NCBI GenBank assembly: GCA_963457665.1
Contig: OY735203.1
Span: 26,828,124 to 26,892,123 of the forward strand
Direction: 5' to 3'
DNA: 64,000 nucleotides
Origin: Thysanoteuthis rhombus
Lineage: Eukaryota; Mollusca; Cephalopoda; Oegopsida; Thysanoteuthidae
Shown here: positions 1-11,269 of the stretch, piece by piece
Numbering within the stretch: the stretch's first letter is position 1
Layout: every line of letters begins with the position of its first letter
Translations under genes and position numbers: made by a program
The notes under the pieces: model-generated
Told to the model about the DNA's origin: nothing
Databases searched by the model: none
What the model saw: only the letters and a program-made list of their open reading frames with translations

Positions 1-1130
1 GCGCTTGCATGACGTCTTGAAAACTTGGGCTATGGTCCCGCTCTACAAATTTAATAAACGTTTCAATCCATTTCGCTGCAGGGGTCCAAAACTTTCTTTA
101 ACTTAGTTGTCTTCTTCACCAGATTCTTCTGAAGAATTATTTTCTATCTCATCAGGAATTGTAATGTTTTAAATGAATTCTAGATCGGAGAAAATTGATG
201 CAAGTTCAACATCATCTTCAGTGCGTCTTCTATCTTCTATGTCAGCAGTTTGCGTAGAGGGTCGTTTTCCAAGGATAATTTAACCATTTCCATCAGTTCT
301 TGCACTTGAGATACTCCCCGCCTTACATAAAATCCTTCAATGCCTTTGTCTTGATCACACGCTAGATCTGCTAACATCACGTTTGGCCATACCTTTCGTC
401 ATGCTCTCAAAAGCTTCGATGCAGTCATGAGTGGAAATATTGCATCTTGTGAAACTCTAGGGAAATTCTATAGGTTTGATATTCACCAGTTTCGTCATAA
501 AATCCTTTTATAATGACATTTAAAGTCCCTAACGACTATGTCATGTTCGGTGGCAACTAACATTCATAAATATTGCTGCAATTAGACACCAATTTTGATT
601 CATGGGGATGGGCTTGCCGAGGAGTTACAAGCAATTTGGATTTGCAGGCTCCCTTAATTTTCTCAAGTTCTGAGGAAGTGACATATCTCGAAATATGTCT
701 TTGTCTATCCATTTTGGGGGATTTATAGGTCACAAGCAAATATACGATTTCTCTAAAGGCCCGTGGGCTCTTACATTAGCAATTATCAAAACCTTAATTC
801 TATGCTGACCTGAAGCATTAGTACAAGTAGAGCAATTATTCTTTCTTTATTAAGCTTAGACCCTTTTGCATTCGTTCTTGGTTTCCAGCCAATATAATTT
901 GTGGGCAAACACTTCCAGTAAGCCCTTGTTTCATCAGCATTATAAAATTAATCGATTGTTTTGCCCATTTTTTCTTCCAAAAATGTTTTTTGTTTTCTAT
1001 TAAAGAAATTGTGATTTTTGTCCGGTTATCTGCCCTTAGCAGTCTCTAGTTACGATTTCAATGAAGATTTTTTTTTAATGGTAAATTCTTTACCTCTTTC
1101 TCCATGACGTGTCATTAAACTATGGTACTT
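1..1130 (-). mobile_element. Decayed pogo/Tigger-like DNA transposon transposase
   Basis: Read on the minus strand, about 945 down to 790 translates to YNADETRAYWKCLP, followed by a K/R-rich stretch and SKLNKERIIALLVL. This resembles the catalytic core of pogo/Tigger (CENP-B-related) DDE transposases, where a first acidic residue sits in a NADET motif followed by a W-K-x-LP segment and a GxKxxKERxT block. Downstream (lower coordinates) a window at 557-739 remains open for 60 codons, and further fragments are broken by stops and frameshifts. No intact terminal repeats were found at this copy. The TA-flanked MITE in the SEPSECS intron (43062-43715) has pogo/Tigger-type ends and may belong to the same superfamily. 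Superfamily assignment rests on motif recognition only; the boundaries are approximate. Confidence 0.5.
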
Positions 1131-1739
1131 TTGGTGGTAAATTCTAATTCTTTTTCTCTTTTCATGGTCTAAAGGTAAACAAATTCCATCATTTTTCCTT
1201 CAATCCTTGAGATAATTTTTGCAAGCACACATTTGCCCACAAAAAGTAATTTCTCTTTTTCCCCCCAAGAACGTTTATCATTCACCACAAAGAACACGTA
1301 ACACAAAACTAAGCACTCATCGTAGTTAAAACGAACTTTTTCAGAAAGCATTCACAAGGCTGTAATTTAATTAAGCTTACATTCATTCTTGACCTTATTT
1401 TGGTTTATAAGAGACATATTCCTTTTCATTCGCTCACTTCACACCTTTTTTTTCTGTTACATTTAGCCAAATAACTTTGCGTCTTTCTTTCAATTCTTGC
1501 CTTTCTTTCAATTTTTCCTTAAATTAGAAGTTCGTTATTCTGTTGACTTTTTTGTTTGCTTTTTTTCTCTGCCAAACCAGTCAAACTGCGAACTTACGTT
1601 GATTTGAGTTTGTAGCGTGAACACGCATTATTTCTGGGATCTATCTTCAAGGATTTATTCTCATAAATTTATCCAGGGCTAAAATCTTAGCCAACACGAT
1701 AAGTTCACGGGCAATTACGATTTTTTCAAAGGCTGCACT
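1131..1739. other. No recognisable feature
   Basis: AT-rich sequence with poly-pyrimidine stretches. A 60-codon minus-strand ORF (1169-1351) shows no family motif. It may be further decayed transposon sequence between the Tigger-like remnant and the RTE LINE. Confidence 0.4.
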
Positions 1740-3440
1740 ACATTTTGTTGCTGCTTGTGCGTATCTTCCAGAGATATATGACTGTCTAATACTCTCGTGG
1801 TTGGTTTTCATCTGGTGTTTTTGTAAATCGGTTGGTGATGATTTTTGTGAAAAGTTTGTATACGTAGTTGAGTAGGCTTATAGGCCTGTAGTTGTTGAGG
1901 TCTTTCGGGTTTCCTTTTTTACATAAAAACATTATGATAGCTGTGTTCCAACCATCTGGTACTTTACTGTGTTTTAGACACAAGTTGAAAAGGACGGCCA
2001 CTTTCCTAATGATGATTTTACCCGCTTTTCGGAGTAGGTCGATGGTGATGTTGTCTGGTCCAGGGGCCGTTCCTTCCTTCATCTGTTTAATGGCTTCTTT
2101 CACCTCCCACGGGGTTACTTTTGGGAAGTCCTCGAGTTGATTGCTCATGTCTTGCGTATCCTGTTCATTATTTTGTAGTCCTTGTTTGGACGAATAAAGT
2201 TTTTGGTGAAGTTCTTTGGTACGTTTGACAATCCTGTCTCTGTCTATTGTTAGGTTTCCATTTCCCTCAAGTATGCTAGTTATTTGCTTTCGTCCTGAGC
2301 TGAGGCCTTTGTTTATGGCTTTGAAGCCCCTATCTCTTTCAAGGGTGGATTTGATGACTGCCATCATGTATCTTCTTCTGTGTTCCCTTCGTATTTTTCT
2401 CGATTAATTTGTTTAGTTTGGCCTCTTCAATTTTCTACCTTGTTGTCGGTGGCTTGAGGTTTCTGCGTTTTTCCATAAGATTTCTGGTTTCGTGTGAGAT
2501 TTTACTAATGGGTTGTATGCTCATTGGTTTGAATGTAGTAGCGACTTCTGTTATAGATGTTGTCATTTTGTTGTTTAATTCGTTGATGTTGGTGTCGTCT
2601 TGTTCGGTAAGAATTTTAAATCTGTTTTTCAGTTCGAGTTTGAAAGATCGAGCGTGCTCTTTTAGTATGTTTAGAGGTTGTGGTTTTGTCTGGAACATTC
2701 TCCTGCGTTCTTTGTTGGTGTTTACTTGTATTTTACATCGTACCATTCTGTGGTCGCTGCCTACATCGACTTGATTCAGAACTTGGTTGTCTTTGATGAT
2801 ATCGTTTTTGTCCGTTAGGATGTAGTCTATTTCGTTCTTTGTTTCGTGATTGGGGCTCTTCCAAGTCCATTTCCTATTGGGTCCCTTCTTGAAGAAGGTG
2901 TTCATGATTTTGAATCCGTTAGCCGTTGCAAAGTTTACAAGATCTTCTCCTCTTTCATTCCGTACTTTGTATCCAAATTTGCCGACGCAATCTTCCTTTC
3001 CTTGTCCTACCTGTGCGTTGAAATCTCCCATGATGACATTAAAGTGTTTTCTTGTGTCTTGGAGTTGGGAGTTCAGGTCATCATAGAAGTTGTCTATTTC
3101 CTCTTGAGTTGATTGCGAAGTGGGTGCGTAGACTTGAATTATATTGAGTTTGTATCGCTTAGAAATTTGTATGATGACGCTAGCTATTCGGTCAGAGACA
3201 GCTTTGAAGCCGGTTACATTGTCTTTGGGGTTCTTATTGATGAGAAAGCCTACTCCACTTTGTTTCAATTTCTCTTTTCTGTAGCTGTAAAGAAGATATC
3301 TGCTCTTCAGTTCGATTGGTTCTTCTCCGGGTCTACTTACCTCGCTAATGATGTCCCATTTGACATTTTTGATTTCTTTTTCTAGATCGGTGAGGTGAAT
3401 GTCAGTTGACAGTGTTCTGACGTTGTAGGTGCCTATGAAT
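1740..3440 (-). mobile_element. RTE-type LINE: endonuclease plus N-terminal reverse transcriptase, broken
   Basis: On the minus strand the sequence begins near 3436 with IGTYNVRTL, the usual start of the apurinic-type endonuclease (EEP) domain of non-LTR retrotransposons. It continues through VYAPTS, VIMGDFNAQVG, NEIDYILT and GSDHRMVRCK, the conserved catalytic motifs (GDFNA, D-Y and SDH), in an open segment 3268-2435. A frame break near 2400 separates this from the segment 2367-1786, which carries the RT linker and start of the RT domain: GTAPGPDNITIDLLR, NYRPISLLN and YKLFTKIITNR. The copy ends near PDENQPREY, before RT motif A, so the catalytic Y-x-DD part and the 3' end are missing. The copy is therefore 3'-truncated and frameshifted. 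Products of this family nick DNA and reverse-transcribe their own RNA; this copy is dead. Confidence 0.88.
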
Positions 3441-3939
3441 AATGTTGTCCTTTTGGTTACAGTCTTTGGGACGTGTTTAAATGGTCGCTGTTGGACCGAT
3501 CATTCAGAAGGAACAGGTGTTTTCTGGGTGAGGGGTTTGGGTTTGGGTAGTAGCTTTCGGAGTACATCACCCCCACCCCAAGTAAGTGATGTGGCTGAGT
3601 CTCTTGGTGCTGATGACCCAGCAGGAACAGATGCTCTCTTAGTGTAGTGTTTGGGTAGTCACCCTTGGAGTACATCAGCCCCACCCAAAGCAAGTGATGT
3701 GGCTGGGCCTTTTGTTACCGAGGACCCAGCAGGAATGGTCGATATGATTTTGAGTGTGCAAACCATGGGGAGTAATGGGCCATACCCTGCCACGCTGGCC
3801 CATGATGAGTTGGTAGGGGTCTTGTGGATTGTCCACTGCTAATGTGGGTCAGTGGCCTTAGAGCTTCACCGACTCTTAGCACGTATCCCATCTGTTTTTG
3901 ACAGTGGGGAATGGGTGCTCGCAGCGATGCCACAAAAAG
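3441..3939 (-). repeat. LINE 5' region with 108-bp tandem repeats
   Basis: This block lies upstream of the LINE endonuclease start. It contains two copies of a 108-bp unit (3541-3648 and 3649-3756), aligned by GTTTGGGTAG at 3541 and 3649 and by GACCCAGCAGGAA at 3615 and 3723, plus a partial third copy near 3497-3540. A minus-strand frame (3693-3457) stays open for 78 codons through the repeats but ends out of frame with the endonuclease. The most economical reading is the 5' UTR of the LINE, with the tandem units acting as a promoter or leader, as in several other LINE families; this role is inferred. Confidence 0.6.

Positions 3940-4003
<64 letters not shown>
3940..4003. repeat. (AAT)n microsatellite
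   Basis: About 20 uninterrupted AAT units directly abut the 5' end of the minus-strand LINE. The position suggests either a pre-existing insertion site or the tail of another element. Confidence 0.95.
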
Positions 4004-4006
<3 letters not shown>

Positions 4007-4083
4007 CTCTTATTTTTCGAAGTTCTTAACTTACTTAAAGTCCCAGGGTTAGATTTTTGAGAAATTGAGTTCTATCCTTAACA

Positions 4084-4152
4084 ACCTCACCTGGTAGGGG
4101 ACAGAGAGATCTTTAGGCATGGGATCTATATTCAAAATTCTAGCAAAATATA
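4084..4152 (+). repeat. Short-allele copy of a local direct repeat
   Basis: This copy reads CCTCACC, GGTAGGGG, ACAGAGAGATCTTTAGGCAT, then ATTCAAAATTCTAGCAAAA. The same string of landmarks recurs about 430 bp downstream at 4515-4670, where the short AGAGAG has grown into a long (GA)n run. The surrounding 4004-4555 holds nothing else I recognise. Confidence 0.8.
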
Positions 4153-4514
4153 GTAAATATAATTTGAAATAAAATCGAGATCAAATGCTACTTATCTGTG
4201 GTCAGACTAGGCTTTTGGTTTGAAAGTTGAGTGATTTTCCATACGATAGTCACGATTCGAAGTTTTTAGAATTCAACCATTTGTTATTTTGTCGAGGAGC
4301 TCTCGCTTCCTTTTCAACCTTACTCGGATGTCTGAGGACTTCTCTTTTCTTTTTTATTGCTTGACTTTAAGAGTCTATCTCTAAAATCCTTTCTATTGGG
4401 AAAATGGGGTGGGGGGCATTTATGTACTACTTATATTTCCTCAACCTTTGTGTTGTGTTCTGGTTTGGTTTGTTTCAAATTCACAGTGATAAACAATAAG
4501 GAATTTCAGTCCTA

Positions 4515-4552
4515 GCCTCACCGACCTCATCAGGTAGGGGGAAAAGGGGGAG

Positions 4553-4625
<73 letters not shown>

Positions 4626-4670
4626 TCTTTAGGCATGGAATCTACATTCAAAATTCTAGCAAAATATATT
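4515..4670 (+). repeat. Expanded copy of the local repeat, with (GA)n
   Basis: This is a paralogue of 4084-4152. Positions 4556-4619 are a nearly perfect (GA)n run of about 30 units sitting exactly where the other copy has only three. The flanking AGATCTTTAGGCATGG and ATTCAAAATTCTAGCAAAA are shared by both copies. Confidence 0.88.
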
Positions 4671-4859
4671 CCACCTCCATATCCGAAATTTCTAACCCCT
4701 TCAAACACGCTGTGAGACGTAGATAGCTTTTTCAACTACATTATGAATTCCGTATATCCGATGTTGTAGCCAGAGTTCATCATCATCAGTCTGTAAGCGT
4801 CCATTGTTTGACATAGACCTTCCTCAAGAATCACCAAAGAGCTCTATCATGTGCATCGC
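4671..4859. other. No recognisable feature
   Basis: Nothing recognised. The lower part may contain the eroded 3' end of the adjacent LINE fragment. Confidence 0.4.
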
Positions 4860-5530
4860 AGAGCTAGTACTTTCTGAATTTATCTAGTTCGTCGCGCAAT
4901 CATACTTTCTGTCAGCTGCAATTTCACATATGATCTCAGAGGATCCATGTTGTGAGTCGAGATGTCAAGCAGTTATCTGACTGGCATTTTTGGAACATGT
5001 CCAGCCCATTGCCATTTGAGTTTTCTATCTGTTTCTTTGATTCTCAGGATCTCGTCTTTTCTCTTATATACTGTGCTGTCTTAAGATCTCTTTATGTGAG
5101 ATTGAGCATGATTATTTCATGTGCACGTTGCATGGTTCTCGGTTTGAGGGTCAATCTTTTGATTCGGTTCCATCTTTCAGCACCATAGGTGACTATCGGT
5201 AGGATTTATACTCTTCTTTTTAGGACTAATGAGATGTGTGTGCTCTTGAAAGTTAAGCTTGCTCTACCGAAAGCTTGCCTACCTAGTGTGTTTCTTCGCT
5301 TTATTTCTACTTTTATAAGGATTTCACGGAGATTCTTTGTCCTAAGTAGATGTAGTGGTCTACTTTCTTCAGCTATGCATTTTCGATCTCGATCATTGTG
5401 TCTTTGTCCCCAACATGTTTGTTGCATATGGCGTTTGTTTTGTTGAAGTTCATGTGGAGTCCAGCTTTCTTGCTTTCTTCATTTAGTTCGTCTAACATTA
5501 TTTGGAGATCGTGAAGGTTCTTTATAAAAC
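4860..5530 (-). mobile_element. RTE-type LINE fragment, C-terminal RT region
   Basis: Minus-strand frames spell LHDLQIMLDELNEESKKAGL and then HMNFNKTNAICNKHV, ending near IEIENA. A shifted frame then gives REILIKVEIKRRNTLGRQAF and GRASLTFKSTHISLVLKRRV. This is the region after RT motif C (thumb and connection) of the same family as the plus-strand fragment at 22690-23100, which reads IYLGQRIS, EEIKRRITLGWQALGRASST and VTYGAETWNLTKR. Several stops and frameshifts make it non-functional. It lies upstream, in transcriptional sense, of the 1740-3440 copy, so it is a separate insertion rather than that copy's missing 3' end. Confidence 0.8.
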
Positions 5531-5539
5531 AAACGATAA

Positions 5540-5880
5540 TAAGAGAGAATGATTTTATATACAATATTTTCTTCGGGAAAAATTACACAGATCTTTTCCA
5601 TTATGTTTGAAGGGAATACACTAAACACTCTCCAGAAAATTATGAGTAGGGATTTGAAGTTGTCAATCTTTATTTTTCAGGATTTTGATTTTTCCTCATT
5701 CCACCTCTTGTTTATTCAATATTCTGGATATTCAACTATCTGCATCGTGGTTTTAGGGATTTCAACCATTAAGGATTGTGATCTCACGGTATTTCAACCA
5801 TTGGGGATATTGATCTTTCAGGATTTCAACATTCGATGTTATGGCGTTTTGGAATTACGATCGGCATCAAGATAAAGACA
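5540..5880 (+). repeat. Degenerate GGATTTCAACCATT-type repeat
   Basis: The motif GGATTT(C/T)AACCATT or GGATTTTGAT recurs at irregular 30-45 bp spacing (for example near 5682, 5756, 5800 and 5820). This gives a 108-codon plus-strand ORF (5549-5875) with no family motif. I read it as a decayed tandem repeat, not a gene. Confidence 0.45.
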
Positions 5881-6569
5881 CCCCGACGCACACGCGGGTA
5901 TGAACATTTACTTTTAAAAAATGCTACAAAACCCGTACATTCGATGTTTCTTAGCAATGGCCGAATTCAAACCATTTGTACCAGAAACTGATTGGAGCAG
6001 ACGGAATTTTAAGTTAGAATACAAAATGGAGGATCACAATTAGACAATCTGGTAATCAAAACCAAATCCATTAGGGGTCCCCATTCGGGACACAGAGCCA
6101 TAATATTTTTGGAATCGACTCTCGATCCAGTCATGTTATAGATTGGAATTACAAATCCAATATTTGTTTTTGAATCGATTCAACATGACAAAAGAACAAA
6201 AACAACTTTGAATTTATGTTAACTATTGCCATGGACATCATCATCATCATAGTTTGTCGTATAAGTTTTGATTGGTTAATGATCAAAAGGTCATCATTAT
6301 CATCCTCAACAACAGCAGCAGCAGCCTTTTGACGTCTTCGTTCCCTAAGATTCTCCAGATTTCTTGAACGTGAACTTTGCAGTGCCAATACCTTCCCAAC
6401 CTGAAGGTAGGGTAACCAATAATCGCCACCAGAATAGTATATGTATCATATACGACCAAGATTACCACAAGGAAAATGAATGAAAAGCAATTAACTGAAA
6501 ATGTAAGCTAGAAAAGTATTTAGTTACAAATGGGAAACCGAGTGAACTTTTCTGATTCTTTTCGCTTTT
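5881..6569. other. No recognisable feature
   Basis: Only short simple repeats are visible: CATCAT near 6237-6250 and CAGCAG near 6313-6325. Minus-strand ORFs here are short and motif-free. Confidence 0.4.
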
Positions 6570-6797
6570 TCCATAAAAGCCTGCTTGATCTTTCCTGAAC
6601 ACAATACCCCCTCCTTAACCTTTTCTTAACATAAAATCTAATTCGACTTTTTCGTAATATAAAAGACAGTTTGACCTTTTCTTAACATGAGAGCCAATTT
6701 GGCCTTTTCTTAACATAAATGCCAAGTTGACCTTTTCTTAACATAAAAGCCAGTTTCACTTTTCTTAGCATGAAAAGCCGATTTGCCCTTTTCAGAA
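6570..6797 (+). repeat. 28-bp minisatellite, about 6-7 copies
   Basis: The unit is close to AACATAAAAGCCAGTTTGAC followed by CTTTTCTT. Consecutive copies begin near 6628, 6656, 6684, 6712 and 6740 with point differences, and ends are degenerate on both sides. A related T-rich AACATTA-type array occurs at 17520-17930. Confidence 0.85.
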
Positions 6798-7627
6798 TCG
6801 CGAAACAATCCAGCTGTTACGCTCAAAATGTTATTAAAGAAATAATAATTCAGTTGAGATATTATGATATGCCTAACCGTTCCAGCAGAAAATCTCGTGT
6901 AAGTTATTTCTCGTCTGCTACTATCAAATAGAAACCATAAATCAAAACTGTCAAAATAGGTCTTTTCGGATTTAAGTTGGTAGCGCTGGATGGTTATATA
7001 TGTATCTCACATACAGGCCGCAACAATGGAGCTAAAGGACTGAAAATGTAGATATCTACTCATTAATACACCTAGAAAACTTCTTTTGATTTAAACATCT
7101 CCCAAATAGTTTACATTTTTTTCCTTCAAGTGAGGAGATACTTATCTCTATGCAACCAAAATTAACTTAGCTATAGAGGCGTAGCTTAGGCAGGATGTGA
7201 TTATGCAATGATAAAACTCACTAAATATTGTTCAGGACCCCTCAAGGGGCCTAGGCAAACCAAAATATCTGGCTAGGCCCTTGCTTAATTACATTCACTG
7301 ACCCCGAACACGAGTAATTTTTTCCTCTACTACAACACAGTATCCACATACAGACATATATATACATACAATGCAAAAGGTATTCAATACATTTCAAAAC
7401 TGTTTTATCATCTTTAAACACCTGAAAAAAACCCTTAAAGATTGACAAAATTTGGACCAAAGATTTCTGACTTTTGCGTGTAACTTGACCTTTGGTTAAA
7501 TTCAATTTTAAAGCTGTGTAAGGATGTAAACATACATTTTCTGAAATGTATCGGATACACTCTACACTCAATGTATGTCCTCCCCTACAACAAGGCATAC
7601 TAGGCAATGGTTATTTCCATTTTCAAC
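6798..7627. other. No recognisable feature
   Basis: A 118-codon minus-strand ORF (7607-7251) has no recognisable domain, and its codons show no coding signature I can see. Nothing else is evident. Confidence 0.4.
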
Positions 7628-8037
7628 AATATCGGATTTCTTCATTGTATCTGTAGCAATCGTAGGTTGTTTTTTTACGTGGCTGTCTTAGCTCTCAACC
7701 GAGATTGAGACCAGCTACGGTGACTACTAAGCTGTTAGAATAATGTTCTCTTTGATGAACTAACTTACAGGGCTAAAGGTCTCCAACTGCTCCACTATTC
7801 ACTCATATATAAGTCCACCCATCCGATAAAGCATATTGGGTTTATCTCAATTTTCAACGATATAGGATTTGTTAAATGGAGATTAATTGTTCCTGTCGCA
7901 ATTGTAGGTTTTTGGTGCTGACCTGACGCTGAAACATCCCTATCTTTCAACCGAATACAGTACAAGCTGTTGTTCTGTTAGAAAAATGTTTTCTTCGATG
8001 AACTACCTCGCTGGGCTAAAAGATTCAGAATTTCCTA
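7628..8037 (+). repeat. Two diverged tandem copies of a ~200-bp unit
   Basis: Copy 1 (about 7628-7800) and copy 2 (about 7858-8037) share, in order, ATATCGGATTT or ATATAGGATTT, GCAAT(C/T)GTAGGTT, TCAACCGA, GCTGTTAGAA or CTGTTAGAA, TTCTTTGATGAACTA or TTCTTCGATGAACTA, and GGGCTAAA. The copies differ by many substitutions and small gaps. No coding potential was recognised. Confidence 0.7.
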
Positions 8038-9562
8038 GCTGGACTATTTCTGGGTTCCTTTTCAACGCCTACAGGGCAGGGTAGATTTCCCAAGGACATT
8101 ACAGAGAAGTGAATGTAAGCAACCTCAGACGAACTTGAACTCAGTTCTACAATTCCGCTTTCTGTGGCGTTAACCGTTATTCCTGGCAGCACGTCAACCA
8201 TTATAATGCCACATTTTTTCATTGAAAATCATAACCATTTCAAAATGTCCCCATAATATACAAGGTGCGATCGATAACTTTGAGATCCAATGTGCGAAGA
8301 CATGAGCTACAAAGTTTTCACAAAATCCGTACATACAGTTCAACTCTTTGTGTTTTAGGGCTGCTAGATGTATTAGCCACCTAAAATATAAATCATCAGA
8401 ATTGATCTAAGGAGATAAATCCTGGTGAGTAGCGTGTTCACTGCTTAAGCACAAAACAAGGTTAGTACACAGTTAGTTGGATTGTTAACAAAACGAAGAA
8501 ATAAGACCAAACAATGAGTTTATCAACAGTGCCAGGTTTAATTCATGAGTGAATTGAAATAAATAAGGACTGGAGTTTCTGCAGACACAGATATGTGGAG
8601 GGATCTACCAGGATAAAGATGTAGATATAGGAAAGATGAAGGGAAAGGAATGTCATTAAGTAAATGTGAGATAGAGTCTAAAGAATGTCCGTCAGTTTGG
8701 TCATCCTAGTTGTAGCCACTATGAAGTTATCTTAGGAAGTCCGACCTAACTACCATGAGAGTGCTTAACTTGGATAGAATGTGTTCTTGAGATGAATATG
8801 TGATGATGCGTGTGTAGAAAGAAAGTGTGTATAAAAACTATACTAACTATCCTAACTAAAGAGAGAGAGAAGAGACGAGCTTACCTCGAGGCCGTCGGAA
8901 CTGAGAAAGAGAGGGAAAGAGATTTACCGCCACAGTTTGAATATCGTAAAGATAACAATCAACTATCTCATTGGTAGCTCTATGTGACGTCAAAGAGGAA
9001 GCGATAAGGAATTTACCATTTCTACAGATATGTAGGGGTTAACAAGCAGATAACTCCGTTTATGTGTGATTTTCCTTCGGTGGAAAAGGTGGGCACTACA
9101 GTATCAGGACACGGAAAATTTGAAGCTCATTAATGTCTTATTTGTTTAGTTCCAGACGATTGGAGACGAAGAATCATCAATGGCTGAGGAAGTGGACGAT
9201 ATCACCCATCGTGCAATTCAGCTACACAGTTTCTAACTAGGCTATAGGAAGCAGCATCTTTCTCCAGTGTCACCATCGTGCCCTCGTGGATCCCCGTAGG
9301 CGAGAGCCCCTTTATACTGAGGTAGTGGATAACTAGTCGATGGACGATTTTATCCATTTCTAAACAATATTTGAGTATCAAATTTCATAAATTTCAGAAA
9401 AAATAAAACAGTTATGATCTTCAAATTTTCTGTGTAATCATTCAAACAGTTGAAATGTGTGTGAATTTAGTTGGAACTGCTCAACTCATGTCATTGTGCG
9501 GACATATCAATCACACATCGTAAATATGTACGCGTTGAAAAGGAACCCAGAAATAGTCTAGC
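8038..9562. mobile_element. Segment bounded by 31-bp inverted repeats
   Basis: Positions 8038-8068 and 9532-9562 are inverted copies with one mismatch; the inner 27 bases (8042-8068 and 9532-9558) match perfectly. The arms point inward and 1463 bp lie between them, which fits the ends of a DNA transposon or MITE. I see no convincing target-site duplication and no transposase reading frame between the arms. Near 8262 the sequence ACAAGGTGCGATCGATAACT resembles a mariner-type terminus, so a nested or composite element is possible. Two chance-oriented copies of a dispersed repeat remain an alternative. Confidence 0.5.
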
Positions 9563-11269
9563 GATTTGGACAAAAAATATGTTATCAAACTAGGAAGCAC
9601 CCAAAGAGGGCAAATCTCAATCAAAGCCATACTCTACCTTGAGCCGGAATGAAAATAAGATATAAAAAAAATAGAAGACAAAATTAAATGGAGTTACGTC
9701 CTTTTAAATTTAGCCTTTTGATTATTTGCTTGTTTTTAACCTTTTTTTTCTTCCTGCAGAATTATAAAAAAAAATTTTAGATAATAAAACTATCCCATAA
9801 TCAAAAACAAATTCCAGGATCCACCCAAAAATCTATTCAATTCTCCCATGGCCCAAAGAATTGAATAAATGCCCCCCCCCCAGAAAAAATGATATGAAAT
9901 TAATTGGGAACTGTTGGAGATATCACGAGGGCAGACAGACCGGCACGGGTGGTTACATAAACCTTTATCAGCTTCGTTGGCAGAAGTGAAAAAATGTTAG
10001 CAAGATCGACTAAAACGATTGCTTAAACATCCTCCTACTTCCAAGTTTTGTCAATTGAGCATCCCCCCTGATGAAAACAAGCTTAGGATGAATGTTGAAT
10101 AGTAAACCATCATAGGAAGAGGAATAGCTCTTTACTTTTATTAATAAAGCGAAGCTGAAAAAAAAAACCGCAGAAGAAGGATGACTGCTTTCAATGACGA
10201 CACAGCCGACGTGGCATTCTGACCACATACAATCAGGTCTTATAATCACGTCATGCAGCTTTCCTGGGCTAAAACATGAGACAATATAATTCAATTAAGT
10301 CGAAAAGTGCTGACATCACCTGGTTCTAAATAGACTTGTCACAGCAGTGTTTCTACACAGAAAATCACTCTGGCTTCTCTCTCTTTTTTTTTTCTTCTTA
10401 TTTTTCGACTGCAATTTTGTGTAATTTGTCAGTTTATAGTGAATAAGAAGATTTGATAAGTTTTAGTCATTTTATTGTTTCTCCATTCATTTCAGACTCG
10501 ACATGTTTGTTTTGAACCAAATCTATGCTACTGACGACATACTTTGCCACTCTATGTGTTGTCCCCAACAGACAGCAACAGCCTTTTCAGCGCCCGTAGA
10601 ATACAAAAATATCATGAGCGCAACCAATGCTTCGGCGAGACGTCAATCTTATCAAATGTATTGGTGACAGAACTGCCCGATATCGCAAACTATTAAAGAG
10701 AGAAGCCTGTGTTTTTCACTATTTGATAACATTTGTTTTGATAATTCATTTAAATTTAAAACAACTGACAAGACACAGCCCCACCAGGCCCATTCAACAC
10801 GCCTTCTGAAGCTTGATAACCCAGAAACTGATGAAGATATGAACATGGGTTTTCACGAAATGATAGGCAATTCTAATTGTTTTCAGATTTATTACGTACA
10901 CAAAAATGTCGTGGTTTTAATAGTTGGGGCAATATGGTGTTTTTTTCTGAAGCAAGTCATCTTTGGTAATCCTTGCTTATACGAAATTACAAAACAGCTG
11001 CTAAACACCACAGAAAAAGTTATTTTACGTCCGTATAAGCAACGAAAATGTGTATCCGGGCAACGGATAAAGATTTTCTGGGTATGTCTTCGCTAAACGA
11101 CAAAACATCAAAAACAGCCATTTTGTAAACGAGGGAGCATTATGTCCTCACTTTTAGTGAGGATTTGGTACTGGTAGCAATGATTGTGCGGTAGGGACCA
11201 ACAGAAATGCTCTTGATATTATCTTGATTTTTCAATAACTTGATCTTTCTCCTCCCTTGACTGGGTTAA
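9563..11269. other. No recognisable feature
   Basis: AT-rich sequence with a few ORFs of 60-94 codons on both strands (for example 10010-10294 minus and 10839-11096 plus). None shows a family motif or plausible splice context. A C-run lies near 9872-9881. Confidence 0.4.
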
